NCBI GenBank assembly: GCA_965220875.1
Contig: OZ244849.1
Span: 248,001-312,000, forward strand
Reading direction: 5' to 3'
DNA length: 64,000 nucleotides
Source: WTFY01 sp965220875
Lineage (GTDB): Bacteria; Pseudomonadota; Gammaproteobacteria; UBA4575
The translations under genes were made by a program, and so were the position numbers. Shown here piece after piece: positions 8,652 to 18,201 of the stretch (position 1 is its first letter; the number at the start of each line of letters is the position of its first letter). Below the pieces are notes generated by a model. It was not told the DNA's origin. It searched no databases and was given only the letters and a program-made list of their open reading frames with translations.

Positions 8652-10042
8652 GATGTCACTCGCTCAGGTACTTCTTTATCTTGACTCAGCTGCATCAGCA
8701 CACAGGGAAGCAGCAATGTAACGACCAGATAGGCAGCCGGAATACCCCATGTCTGCCAGATAAGCTCAGGACTTTCGGATGTATTCATGAAGAAATCGTA
8801 AAGAGTGATTGCACCCAGCAGTATTACAAAGCTGCTAATCCAGAAAACCCTGCCATGCGGCCTGCTGTATGCCCACAGTACAACGAAAAACAGGAAGTAC
8901 AACTCCGTAAACCGTAAGGCCAGTTGAGAGTACAGAGGTGTGACTGCATTTAGCCCCAAGTAACCGAGAATGAAAAACGTGATTGCAAATACGATGAGAT
9001 TAAATTTGAATAAAAAGCTTCGGTAACGGATAGACTTGACAGGGTTTCGATCAATCCATGGCAGGAAAAACAGTACTATGATGGAAAGACTCATCCCCAC
9101 GAATCCGCCAAAGGGGTCGGGAATGGCACGCAGCACAGTATAGAAAGGTGTAAAGTACCAGATAGGTGCAATATGATCTGGTGTATTCAGTGCGCTGGCA
9201 GGGTCAAAATTTGCATGTTCGAGAAAATAGCCATACATGTCAGGGATAAAAAACACTACCACTGAAAATATGACCAAAAACACGACCGCACCGAAAATAT
9301 CCTTGACGGTGTAATAAGGGTGGAAAGGGACACCATCAACTGGAGTACCATCAGCACGCTTGTTCTTCTTGATTTCAACCCCGTCTGGATTGTTGGAACC
9401 CACTTCATGCAATGCCAAGATGTGGCCAACCACCAATGCAAGTAATGCAAGTGGCATGGCAATTACGTGCAAAGAGAAGAAACGGTTCAGTGTAGCATCA
9501 GAGATTACAAAATCCCCTCGTATCCACTCAGAAATAGCTTCGCCAACGTATGGGATAGTATTGAATAGATTGATGATCACCTGGGCTCCCCAGTAAGACA
9601 TGTTGCCCCATGGCAACAGATAACCCATGAAAGCCTCGGCCATCAGGGCTACATAAATCAGCATTCCAAAAACCCACAGCAATTCACGTGGGTTTTTGAA
9701 CGAACCGTACATCAGGGCACGAAACATGTGCAGATACACAACAATGAAGAAAAACGACGCACCGGTGGAATGCATGTAACGAATCAGCCAGCCCCAGTTG
9801 ACATCACGCATGATATGTTCAACTGAAGCGAAAGCCAGGTCGGCGTCAGGCTTGTAATGCATCGTTAAAAAGATGCCGCTTACAATCTGGATAACCAAGA
9901 CAAGTAGTGCAAGCGAACCAAAGAAATACCAGAAATTGAAATTTTTAGGGGCATAGTATTCAGATAGATGCTCTCTCCACATCTTGGTGAGCGGGAACCT
10001 TGCATCTATCCAGCCCAGTAGGCCACGAGTTTCTCCACTCAT
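8648..10042 (-). CDS. petB: Cytochrome b subunit of the bc1 complex
   Basis: This integral membrane subunit carries two b hemes and the Qo and Qi quinone sites. The 464-aa protein has at least eight membrane helices, heme-ligand histidines in YMHSTGASFFF and FFSLHVIAMP, the Qo-site segment GYLLPWGNMSYWGAQV and the PEW-equivalent APIWYFTPFY. It is somewhat longer than many proteobacterial cytochromes b owing to extra C-terminal hydrophobic segments. Four-base overlaps link it to petA upstream and petC downstream. Confidence 0.96.
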   Translation of the reverse strand: MSGETRGLLGWIDARFPLTKMWREHLSEYYAPKNFNFWYFFGSLALLVLVIQIVSGIFLTMHYKPDADLAFASVEHIMRDVNWGWLIRYMHSTGASFFFIVVYLHMFRALMYGSFKNPRELLWVFGMLIYVALMAEAFMGYLLPWGNMSYWGAQVIINLFNTIPYVGEAISEWIRGDFVISDATLNRFFSLHVIAMPLALLALVVGHILALHEVGSNNPDGVEIKKNKRADGTPVDGVPFHPYYTVKDIFGAVVFLVIFSVVVFFIPDMYGYFLEHANFDPASALNTPDHIAPIWYFTPFYTVLRAIPDPFGGFVGMSLSIIVLFFLPWIDRNPVKSIRYRSFLFKFNLIVFAITFFILGYLGLNAVTPLYSQLALRFTELYFLFFVVLWAYSRPHGRVFWISSFVILLGAITLYDFFMNTSESPELIWQTWGIPAAYLVVTLLLPCVLMQLSQDKEVPERVTS

Positions 10043-10632
10043 GCCGCAGCCTCCTCTTTGGTTACACCAATCAAAAGACGACCGCTGCTAGGAAAATAGT
10101 AGGGGGGAACTTCAAGGTTCTTATTCGCAGGAACATTCTTGTAGACACGTCCTGCAAGATCAAATCTCGATCCATGACATGCACAGTAGAATCCACCAGG
10201 CCAAGTGGGGCTGATCGTTCCAGGTTCCGGCCTGAATTCCGGTGAACAGCCAAGGTGAGTGCAAATCCCTATCAGTACCAAATACTCCTCCTTGATTGAG
10301 CGGAATTCATTTCGGGCAAACGCAGGCTGTTGACTATCTTGAGAGTTCGGATCACGCAGTTTGGGAGTGAGCATGCCCAGTGTATTTATCATTTCTGGTG
10401 TCCGGCGAATGATCCATACAGGTTTGCGGCGCCAGATTTCCTGTATCTGTTGCCCGGGCTGCATTTTGCTTACATCCACCTCTACTGGTGCTCCTGCAGC
10501 CAGAGCACTGGCACTGGGGTTCATACTTGCAACAAATGGCCAAGCTGTAATTGCCGCACCAATACCACCCACGATTACGACACCACCAGTCAGTGCTTTA
10601 CGGCGGCTATGATCTAGATCGTCATTTGCCAT
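10039..10632 (-). CDS. petA: Rieske iron-sulfur subunit of the bc1 complex
   Basis: The Rieske protein takes electrons from quinol at Qo. The N-terminus has a twin-arginine-type motif (SRRKALTGG) and one membrane helix; the C-terminal domain has the 2Fe-2S ligand boxes CTHLGCSP and CACHGSRFD. Length is 197 aa. A GGGAG ribosome binding site precedes the ATG. This is the first gene of petABC-sspA-sspB; the 189-base stretch upstream (10633-10821) contains no gene and should hold the operon promoter, but I see no strong hexamers. Confidence 0.96.
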   Translation of the reverse strand: MANDDLDHSRRKALTGGVVIVGGIGAAITAWPFVASMNPSASALAAGAPVEVDVSKMQPGQQIQEIWRRKPVWIIRRTPEMINTLGMLTPKLRDPNSQDSQQPAFARNEFRSIKEEYLVLIGICTHLGCSPEFRPEPGTISPTWPGGFYCACHGSRFDLAGRVYKNVPANKNLEVPPYYFPSSGRLLIGVTKEEAAA

Positions 10633-10821
10633 GTTACGGCTCCCTCACTCACTTATAAATAAAACGTAGACTCTGACTGTGAACGTTCCAAAGAGATTTG
10701 ATGTTCAGTAAATTCCAGTATGAGTACTCACAGTGCCTGATTTAGAACATCATGCTGCAAAAGATACGTAGGATGGCTCAAGATCCAAAATCCGTCAAGT
10801 AAAACTCAAGCAAGACTGGCT

Positions 10822-11580
10822 TCATGCAGGATTATCAATATCCACAAACTCATGGCTGAGATCAAATTTCTGCATCAGATGCTCACCTAATGCCTGAATC
10901 CCGTATCGCTCAGTCGCATGATGGCCAGCAGCAAAATAATGTATCCCTGCCTCTCTCGCAAGGTGTGCAGTCGGTTCCGAGATTTCACCGCTGATATATG
11001 CATCCAGGTGTTTTCCTATTGCCAGTTCAATAAATTTTTGACCAGCCCCTGTACACCAGCCCACAGTAGAAATTTTTTCAGGTCCCGCATCCACATGGAT
11101 ACAACTGCGCTGCAGTTTTGTATCAATCAGATATTTGAGGATTTCTGCTTGTACAGGCTCGTCAAAATGTCCGTGACTCCCGCAGATAACCCGGTCACTG
11201 GATTGAAGCAAACCATCCGAATGAATACCAAGAAGGCGTCCCAATTGAAAATTGTTCCCAACTTCCGGATGCATGTCCAAAGGTAAATGATAGGCAAAAA
11301 GACTGATGTCATTTTTTAAAAGCAACTCAAGGCGGGTTCGCTTGGTACCAGTCACACATGGGTTTTCGTTTTTCCAGAAGTATCCGTGGTGAACGAGAAT
11401 TGCATCAGCCTGTTTGGCATACGCGACCTCAAGCAATGCCAAGCTGGCACTCACACCAGTTACTATACGATGTATAGTCTCCCTGCCCTCAACCTGCAAG
11501 CCATTCGGACAGTAATCTGAGAAGCTGTTTGTCTGTAAGAAACTGTCCGTATATCTTACAAGTTCTTGAAGTTGTACCAT
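10822..11580 (-). CDS. NIF3/YbgI family dinuclear metal protein
   Basis: A 252-aa member of the NIF3 (GTP cyclohydrolase 1 type 2 / YbgI) family, which forms a toroidal hexamer with a two-metal site; proposed roles are a hydrolase-oxidase or a metal-transfer factor, and none is settled. Visible motifs are NGLQVEG, the metal-binding DAILVHHGYFW and FAAGHHATERYGIQALGEHL. Its position upstream of petABC is common in gammaproteobacteria. Confidence 0.88.
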   Translation of the reverse strand: MVQLQELVRYTDSFLQTNSFSDYCPNGLQVEGRETIHRIVTGVSASLALLEVAYAKQADAILVHHGYFWKNENPCVTGTKRTRLELLLKNDISLFAYHLPLDMHPEVGNNFQLGRLLGIHSDGLLQSSDRVICGSHGHFDEPVQAEILKYLIDTKLQRSCIHVDAGPEKISTVGWCTGAGQKFIELAIGKHLDAYISGEISEPTAHLAREAGIHYFAAGHHATERYGIQALGEHLMQKFDLSHEFVDIDNPA

Positions 11581-11662
11581 ATCAGTCGAAGAAATGGGGC
11601 CATCCTGACGGTTCAGTCACCGGGCGTACCCATCCCTGTAAACATATTGACAGAGACTCCTG

Positions 11663-12739
11663 TCAAATCAAAGAATCTCTCAATGCATTAAGAAAAGCCT
11701 GGGATTCCTCTTCCGTACCTACCGTCACTCTCAGGCAATTCTCCAGCAGATCATCGTCCGCAACATTTTTTATCATGATATTGCGCTCTGCCAAACGATT
11801 GAAGACCGTTGCAGCAGGTACTTCCAACGTTTTGAACAACACGAAATTAGCATGACTTGGAAACACTTGGATACCATTTATATCACGCATTGCTGATGTC
11901 AACTGCTGTCTTTGTTCACAAATCATCCGGGTCTGCTTGTTGAAAGTTGCAATATTTTCCAATGCTATATTGGTGCTGATTTGCGTCAGGATGTTGATAT
12001 TATAGGGCAGGCGGAGCTTGTCGAATTCCGTGATCCAAATCCCTCTGCCCAGCAAACAACCCAAGCGCAATCCTGCAAAACCCATTTTGGACAGAGTCCG
12101 CAATACCAGCACATGCGCATGCCTTTCAATTAACGGCAACATCGTACAAGCAGAGAACGGGAAGTAAGCTTCATCAATGACCACCAGCCCTCCGGACTGA
12201 TGTACGATTTGTTCAACCTGCCGCTGTGGCCAAAGCGTCCCAGTAGGATTATTTGGGTAAGCAAGAAATATCAAGGCCGGGTTATGCTCACGAATTGCTT
12301 TACCAACCAATTCCGTCTGCAAGGAAAAGGAATCGGCAGACAACGGAACCTTGATGACCCGAACACCTATGAACTTGGCAATCAGTTCATACATGGAAAA
12401 GCTCGGCGTAACAGTGAGAATGCAGGCATCGGACCTTGCGACTGCCATGATCAAAATCTGGATCAGTTCATCTGAGCCATTTCCGAACATCAATTCAATG
12501 CCATGGGGAACCGAAAACGTCTTGCGGAAATTCTGAACCAGTTCGGACGCTCTCGAGTCTGGATAACGGTTAAATGAAGCTTGCAATAGCGGAACTTGCA
12601 GCTTTTCCCTTAGCTCCTGTGGCCAATCATAAGGATTTTCCATCGCATCCAGCTTAATACACTCCTGAATATCAGCCACGCTATATGCACTAAGACTGCT
12701 AATTTCAGCACGCAGCAACTGTCGTGGTGAAATATTCAT
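11663..12739 (-). CDS. hisC: Histidinol-phosphate aminotransferase
   Basis: HisC converts imidazole-acetol phosphate and glutamate to histidinol phosphate. The 358-aa fold-type I PLP enzyme shows LDAMENPYDWP near the N-terminus, AYPNNPTGTLWP, VVIDEAYFPF and the PLP lysine in RTLSKMGFAGLRLGCLLG. It follows hisD by 23 bp in a minus-strand set hisG-DAHP synthase-hisD-hisC. Confidence 0.94.
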   Translation of the reverse strand: MNISPRQLLRAEISSLSAYSVADIQECIKLDAMENPYDWPQELREKLQVPLLQASFNRYPDSRASELVQNFRKTFSVPHGIELMFGNGSDELIQILIMAVARSDACILTVTPSFSMYELIAKFIGVRVIKVPLSADSFSLQTELVGKAIREHNPALIFLAYPNNPTGTLWPQRQVEQIVHQSGGLVVIDEAYFPFSACTMLPLIERHAHVLVLRTLSKMGFAGLRLGCLLGRGIWITEFDKLRLPYNINILTQISTNIALENIATFNKQTRMICEQRQQLTSAMRDINGIQVFPSHANFVLFKTLEVPAATVFNRLAERNIMIKNVADDDLLENCLRVTVGTEEESQAFLNALRDSLI

Positions 12740-12762
12740 AAATGTGACAACCAGATAGCCGA

Positions 12763-14064
12763 TTACTGCTTTCGCCGGTATTCGGCCGACTTTGCATGTG
12801 CCGTCAGCCCTTCACTGTGTGCCAGCACGGCTGCGATCGCACCCAGTTTTACTGCTCCTTCACGGGTACAGCTCACTACACTTGTACGCTTTTGAAAATC
12901 ATACACTCCCAAGGGTGATGAATACCTTGCAGTACCGGCAGTAGGTAAAACGTGATTGGGTCCGGCACAGTAGTCTCCAAACACTTCAGGAGCCTGATGT
13001 CCCAGAAATACTGCTCCTGCGTTACGAATCATCTTCAGCAATATATCGGGCTCTGACACACATAACGCCAAATGTTCCGGTGCAATCCTGTTACTCAGTT
13101 CAGCCGCTTCACTTAGACTGTTAACCTTTATGAACGCACCACAACGTTTTATCGACTGCGCAATAGTATCAGCACGGTCCAGCTGACCAAGCAGACGATT
13201 CATATGATCCAGAACACTCTGCAAAAACACGTCCTGGTTTGCAATCAGTATGGCGCGTGCATGGCTGTCATGTTCAGCCTGCGAAAACAGGTCCATTGCA
13301 ACCCATTCAGGGTTTGCACTCTCATCGCAAATCACCAGTACTTCTGAAGGTCCTGCAATCATGTCTATGCCGACCTGTCCAAACAGCATTCGCTTAGCAC
13401 TTGACACATATGTATTGCCAGGGCCTACGATTTTATCGACTTTAGGGACTGTTTGTGTTCCATAAGCAAATGCTGCAATAGCCTGTGCACCGCCAATTGT
13501 AAATACCCGGTCCACTTCAGCGATGGCGCCTGCTGCCAGGACCATCGGGTTTAATTTTCCATGCGGTGCAGGAACTGCCATGCAAATAAATTCAACTCCC
13601 GCAACTTTTGCAGGTATTACATTCATCAGAACGGAAGACGGGTAAGCGGCAGTTCCACCAGGAACGTAAACACCTACGCTTTGCAAAGCGGTAACCTTCT
13701 GACCCATGGTATTCCCGTATTCATCCTTAATTGACCATGGCCTGATCCGTTGCTGGTCTGCATAACTCCGAATTCGAGACGCAGCGGCATCAAGTGCAGC
13801 ACGCTGTTCATTGCCAATGTTCTGCAAAGCCTCCTGCATTTGCGAGCCTGAAACTTCCAGATCCTTCACCCGCTGCACAGAAACATGATCATGGTGCCGG
13901 GTAAATTCAAGAATCGCTTCGTCACCGCGAAAGCGAACCGCATCGATGATCTCTTCGACAGTTCGATGCACATCCTCTTCATACACCTGACTGCCAGAGA
14001 GCCACGTTTCAAACTGCGCAGGGAAGTCCGCGTCTTGGATATTAAGACGTCTAATTTCCAGCAT
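12763..14064 (-). CDS. hisD: Histidinol dehydrogenase
   Basis: HisD is the zinc, NAD-dependent enzyme for the last two oxidations of histidine synthesis. The 433-aa protein has family motifs VYVPGGTAAYPSSVLMNVIPA, GGAQAIAAFAYGT, KIVGPGNTYVSSAKR, DMIAGPSEVLV and SQAEHDSHA. Length is typical. It is sandwiched between a DAHP synthase gene and hisC. Confidence 0.96.
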   Translation of the reverse strand: MLEIRRLNIQDADFPAQFETWLSGSQVYEEDVHRTVEEIIDAVRFRGDEAILEFTRHHDHVSVQRVKDLEVSGSQMQEALQNIGNEQRAALDAAASRIRSYADQQRIRPWSIKDEYGNTMGQKVTALQSVGVYVPGGTAAYPSSVLMNVIPAKVAGVEFICMAVPAPHGKLNPMVLAAGAIAEVDRVFTIGGAQAIAAFAYGTQTVPKVDKIVGPGNTYVSSAKRMLFGQVGIDMIAGPSEVLVICDESANPEWVAMDLFSQAEHDSHARAILIANQDVFLQSVLDHMNRLLGQLDRADTIAQSIKRCGAFIKVNSLSEAAELSNRIAPEHLALCVSEPDILLKMIRNAGAVFLGHQAPEVFGDYCAGPNHVLPTAGTARYSSPLGVYDFQKRTSVVSCTREGAVKLGAIAAVLAHSEGLTAHAKSAEYRRKQ

Positions 14065-14082
14065 GACTATGCTGATTCAGAA

Positions 14083-15162
14083 TTACGCAGCAGTGGCAGC
14101 AGAACTGACATGCCGCCGCTCACGTCCGGCCTCGGCGAGCAAGTGAAGCAACTCCTCCGTTTCCTGCCATCCAATGCAAGCATCAGTGATGCTTTGACCG
14201 TATGTCAATGCTCCACCAGGCTTCGCATCCTGACGGCCAGCAACAAGGTGGCTTTCAATCATCACACCGAATATGCGTGTGTCCCCCGCACTTATCTGGG
14301 AAGAAATGGATTTTCCCACCTCCATTTGCCTGTCATGCTGCTTGAAACTGTTTGCATGACTGCAGTCCACCATCAGCCGAGGAGCCAAACCAGACTTCTC
14401 AAGTAAGTTTGCAGCCAGATTAAGGCTTTCCTGACTGTAATTTGGCTCTTTGCCACCTCCGCGCAAGATAATATGGCAGTCCTTGTTGCCAATAGTAGAA
14501 AATATTGCTGACCTGCCGAATTTGGTCACAGACAGGAAGTGATGCGGATGAATTGCAGAACCTACTGCATCTACAGCAACCTGCAGATCACCACTCGTTG
14601 CATTTTTGAAGCCAACCGGACAGGATAACCCGCTTGCAAGTTCCCGGTGAACCTGGCTCTCGGTTGTACGCGCACCAATTGCACCCCAGCTCACCAGATC
14701 TGCAACATATTGGGGACTAATCAAATCCAGGTACTCTGTACCAGAGGGCAAACCCATTTCATTCAGGTCCAGCAGCAACTTCCGTGCAACACGCAAACCC
14801 TTGTTGATCTTGAAGCTCCCATCCAAATCAGGATCATTGATTAACCCTTTCCAACCGACTGTTGTGCGCGGCTTTTCAAAATAAACACGCATTACAATCG
14901 CCAGATCACTCTTGAGCTTACTGCGCATGGCTGACAGGCGATTAGCATATTCGATTGCGGCTTCAGGGTCATGTATTGAACAGGGACCAACAATTACAAG
15001 CAGACGATCATCTCCTCCATGAAGTATCTTCTGGATATCCGTGCGTGCATCAAATACGCACTTGGAGGCATTGTCGGTAATTGGATATTCACTATGCAGT
15101 ACCGAGGGGGATATCACCTCTTTGGTTTCTGCAATTCTGAGATCATCTGTAGGATAGCTCAT
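14083..15162 (-). CDS. 3-deoxy-7-phosphoheptulonate synthase, AroF/G/H type
   Basis: DAHP synthase condenses phosphoenolpyruvate and erythrose 4-phosphate, the first step of the shikimate pathway. The 359-aa type I-alpha enzyme contains VIVGPCSIHDPEAAIEYA, MRVYFEKPRTTVGWKG, LRGGGKEPNY and the metal ligands in DCSHANS. Which feedback-sensitive isozyme it is cannot be told. Its insertion between hisG and hisD is unusual and would couple aromatic and histidine supply. Confidence 0.93.
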   Translation of the reverse strand: MSYPTDDLRIAETKEVISPSVLHSEYPITDNASKCVFDARTDIQKILHGGDDRLLVIVGPCSIHDPEAAIEYANRLSAMRSKLKSDLAIVMRVYFEKPRTTVGWKGLINDPDLDGSFKINKGLRVARKLLLDLNEMGLPSGTEYLDLISPQYVADLVSWGAIGARTTESQVHRELASGLSCPVGFKNATSGDLQVAVDAVGSAIHPHHFLSVTKFGRSAIFSTIGNKDCHIILRGGGKEPNYSQESLNLAANLLEKSGLAPRLMVDCSHANSFKQHDRQMEVGKSISSQISAGDTRIFGVMIESHLVAGRQDAKPGGALTYGQSITDACIGWQETEELLHLLAEAGRERRHVSSAATAA

Positions 15163-15186
15163 GTCTAATTTACCTAGAAAAACCGT

Positions 15187-15834
15187 TTATTTCTTAGCTG
15201 CTTGCTTAAATTGTTCAATAAGGGACTTAAGTGTATCAGATTTTATCTTCATTGCTGCCTTATTGACTATGAGACGACAGCTAATGTCAGAAATGTGCTC
15301 GACAGGCACCAAGCCATTCGCTTTAAGCGTATTACCTGTGGCAACTAGGTCTACGATACAGTCAGCCAGCCCCAGCACCGGTGCCAGCTCCATAGAGCCG
15401 TAAAGCTTTATCAGTTCCACCTGCTGCCCTTTTTGTGCAAAATGTCGTTGCGTGCTACGCACATACTTGGTTGCTACACGCATGCGCCTGCGGCTCTCGA
15501 TCCCATCCCCTGCCACTGCCACCATGAGACGGCACTTGGCAATGCCCAAGTCTACAGGCTCGTAGATTCCGTCTCCATTGAATTCCATCAATACATCCTT
15601 GCCCACTATGCCTAACTCAGCTACACCATGCTGTACATAGGTCGGTACATCTCTTGAGCGAATGATCAGAAGACGAATCCCTGGTCGACTGGTTGATAAC
15701 AGGAGCTTGCGACCATCCAGATCCTCTTCTGGTACAGTGATGCCCAGCGCTGCAAGAAGTGACAGGCTCTCCTCAAAGACGCGCCCCTTTGATACAGCTA
15801 GAGTAATCACGTCCAAACTGGCTTTCTTTGTCAT
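15187..15834 (-). CDS. hisG: ATP phosphoribosyltransferase, short form
   Basis: HisG starts histidine synthesis by joining ATP and PRPP. At 215 aa it is the short catalytic form without the C-terminal regulatory domain; such enzymes need the HisZ partner, which is not in this window. Motifs include ITLAVSKGRVFEESL, YVQHGVAELGIVGKDVL and the PRPP-binding DCIVDLVATGNTLKANGL. It lies between murA and the DAHP synthase gene. Confidence 0.95.
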   Translation of the reverse strand: MTKKASLDVITLAVSKGRVFEESLSLLAALGITVPEEDLDGRKLLLSTSRPGIRLLIIRSRDVPTYVQHGVAELGIVGKDVLMEFNGDGIYEPVDLGIAKCRLMVAVAGDGIESRRRMRVATKYVRSTQRHFAQKGQQVELIKLYGSMELAPVLGLADCIVDLVATGNTLKANGLVPVEHISDISCRLIVNKAAMKIKSDTLKSLIEQFKQAAKK

Positions 15835-15877
15835 GCGCTAATGAAAACAGGAACAATAATCTCGTGGCCACCGCTGA

Positions 15878-17137
15878 TCAATGCGGGACACGACGTATAC
15901 GGGCACCCAGCTGTGTCAGCTTTTCCTCTATGCACTCGTAGCCACGGTCTATGTGGTAGATTCGATCCACTACAGTTTGGCCCTCAGCAATCAGCCCGGC
16001 CAAGATAAGGCTGGCCGAGGCCCGCAAGTCAGTTGCCATTACAGGAGCTGCGACCAGCCTGTCTACCCCCGTGACAATTGCTGTGTTTCCTGTGACTTTT
16101 ATATCTGCTCCCATGCGCTGCATTTCCTGAACATGCATGAATCGGTTTTCGAATACGGACTCCGTTATTGTACCAGACCCCTCCGCTATACAATTCAGTG
16201 CAGTAAACTGGGCCTGCATATCAGTTGGAAATGCAGGATACGGAGCAGTACAGATATCTACGCTTTTGGGGCGGCGTTTGTACATGTCAATTTCGACCCA
16301 GTCTGCATCGCAATGAATAGACGCACCTGCTTCCTTCAGCTTCAGAAGTATCGACTCCAGAAAATTTGGCTGTGTATTTTTCAACCGAACGTGGCCACCC
16401 GTGATGGCCGTCGCGACAAGGAACGTTCCGGTTTCAATCCGGTCAGCGAGCACACTGTACTGACAGCCGTATAGTTTTTCCACACCATGGACTGCAATCG
16501 TACCGGTGCCCGCACCTTCTATATTAGCACCCATTTTGTTCAGGCAATTGGCCAGGTCTGTCACTTCAGGTTCACGTGCCGCGTTTTCAATGATGGTAGT
16601 ACCTTCTGCAAGGGTTGCCGCCATCATAAGGTTTTCTGTACCCGTAACGGTCACGCTGTCCATCACCAGATGAGTACCCTCCAGACGCTTCGAACGGGCA
16701 TGGATATAACCACCTTTTACCTCGATTTCTGCGCCCATTGCTTCAAGACCGTGCAAATGCAAATTCACGGGACGCGAGCCGATAGCACAGCCTCCGGGCA
16801 GGGACACTTCTGCCTGCCCAAAACGTGTAAGCAAAGGCCCTAGTACCAATATTGAAGCCCGCATTGTCTTGACAACCTCATAAGGCGCAAACAACTCGTT
16901 GATTGTGCTGGAGTCCACTTCGATATTCATGCGTTCGTCCAGTGTCAGGGAAACTCCCATGCGACCAAGCAGTTCCATGGTTGTCGTCACGTCCTGCAAA
17001 TGCGGAACATTATCAATTTGCATGGGTCCATCTGCCAAAAGAGTCGCAGCCAGTATAGGTAACACTGCATTTTTGGCTCCTGAGACTCTTATCTCACCTT
17101 CCAAAGACTGGCCACCGTCAATCAATAATTTTTCCAT
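15878..17137 (-). CDS. murA: UDP-N-acetylglucosamine 1-carboxyvinyltransferase MurA
   Basis: MurA performs the first committed step of peptidoglycan synthesis. The 419-aa product has the typical N-terminus (GGQSLEGEIRVSGAKNAVLP), the fosfomycin-target cysteine in LPGGCAIGSRPV and the RASASLILAGLIAEG segment. The murA-hisG order is standard for gammaproteobacteria. Confidence 0.97.
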   Translation of the reverse strand: MEKLLIDGGQSLEGEIRVSGAKNAVLPILAATLLADGPMQIDNVPHLQDVTTTMELLGRMGVSLTLDERMNIEVDSSTINELFAPYEVVKTMRASILVLGPLLTRFGQAEVSLPGGCAIGSRPVNLHLHGLEAMGAEIEVKGGYIHARSKRLEGTHLVMDSVTVTGTENLMMAATLAEGTTIIENAAREPEVTDLANCLNKMGANIEGAGTGTIAVHGVEKLYGCQYSVLADRIETGTFLVATAITGGHVRLKNTQPNFLESILLKLKEAGASIHCDADWVEIDMYKRRPKSVDICTAPYPAFPTDMQAQFTALNCIAEGSGTITESVFENRFMHVQEMQRMGADIKVTGNTAIVTGVDRLVAAPVMATDLRASASLILAGLIAEGQTVVDRIYHIDRGYECIEEKLTQLGARIRRVPH

Positions 17138-17541
17138 AACAAGAGATTGCCTTGAACAAGAAATTCAGATTAGCTGCCTGGGATACCAATTCCGAGACAA
17201 CCGGGTGAAATAGTACCGTACCATAATTGAACTGAACTCCTTGACCATGCCGAACTGAGCATACTGTTCTGTAAGGAAGCCCCGGAGAAATAGCATGTGT
17301 CTGTTGAGTGCTTGCCGGCAGACAGAAAGCTTTAAACAGGTGGTTAAGTAATAAGCTTCCATCAACTCGTGAGCCTTTCCTGAGGCCATTGCTGTCAAGT
17401 CGCTATCATACACCTCGTATCAGTACCACAGGCTGCTTCCTCATGGCCTGTGTATCCACTGTCTATTCAGGTATGGAAAAGTCCCTTGGGAAATTGATTG
17501 ACTAACAGCTTTCCTGAACTAAATCTGGCAGGTGTTGAAAG
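17138..17541 (-). other. Gene-poor gap between murA and mlaC with an inverted repeat
   Basis: This 404-base stretch sits where relatives carry ibaG/bolA and mlaB, but I find no recognisable BolA or STAS motif in any frame. A clear inverted repeat lies at 17421-17461: inner arms CACAGGC (17427-17433) and GCCTGTG (17446-17452), outer arms CAGT and ACTG. It may be a hairpin past the mlaC stop or an operator for murA. A weak 82-codon frame (17165-17413) has no family signature and is not called. Confidence 0.4.
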
Positions 17542-18201
17542 TTATTCTGCTGGAACCGCATCCGAGTCACTAGCCTTGTTGCTATTCGCAAGTCGCTTGA
17601 TCAGCGCATTCAGTGAAGTTTCCTCAATTTCCTGGTTAAAGCTGGTCCGAAAATTTTTCACAAGGCTCAATCCATCTACTGAAAGGTCAAAGATTTTCCA
17701 TTCATCGAGTTTGGTATTACGAAAAACATAGGCAATTTGCAATGGAGCCTTACCGGTACCGATGTCAAGTTCAGTCTTTACTGTATGATATTTCCCCTGC
17801 TGCTCCTGATTAGGCAGCACTTTGACTTGGGCATGGCCGAACTCCAGCATGGACTTTGCGTAGATTCGAATCAGCATGTCTTTGAATTCCTGTATGAAAT
17901 TTAACCGCTGTTCTTCACTCGCCTGCTTCCAATACTTACCCAGTATCAGCTTGCCCATCGACACCATGTCCAAAACCGGAATTACCGTATCTTGGATGAG
18001 GTCATTCAGTAAGTCAGGATTGGCTCTCAAGCGTTCACGCTCATTATTCAATACACTGAACAGCTTAGAGGCATTTTCCTCAACAATTTGCTCAGGAGAG
18101 CGGCTGTCTTTGGCAAGGGCATGTGCTGTAAAGAGCACCAACAGCACTGAAACCATAGCACCATAACTGGAAGTGATTCGGACTAGCCTCATATATTTCA
18201 C
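17542..18201 (-). CDS. mlaC: Periplasmic phospholipid-binding protein MlaC (Ttg2D)
   Basis: MlaC shuttles phospholipids between the outer-membrane MlaA complex and the inner-membrane MlaFEDB transporter. The product has a signal peptide (LLVLFTAHALAK) and the family core: VLDMVSMGKLILGKYWKQAS, QRLNFIQEFKDMLIRIYAKSM and WKIFDLSVDGLSLVKNFRTSF. The GTG start at 18201 was chosen because a GGGGAG site lies 7 bases upstream; 219 aa results. mlaF, mlaE and mlaD, which normally precede it, are not here. Confidence 0.88.
   Translation of the reverse strand: MKYMRLVRITSSYGAMVSVLLVLFTAHALAKDSRSPEQIVEENASKLFSVLNNERERLRANPDLLNDLIQDTVIPVLDMVSMGKLILGKYWKQASEEQRLNFIQEFKDMLIRIYAKSMLEFGHAQVKVLPNQEQQGKYHTVKTELDIGTGKAPLQIAYVFRNTKLDEWKIFDLSVDGLSLVKNFRTSFNQEIEETSLNALIKRLANSNKASDSDAVPAE

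Noticed and set aside
17165..17413. 82-codon minus-strand frame upstream of murA, tested as a BolA/IbaG homologue
   Set aside because: None of the BolA motifs is present and the composition looks non-coding.
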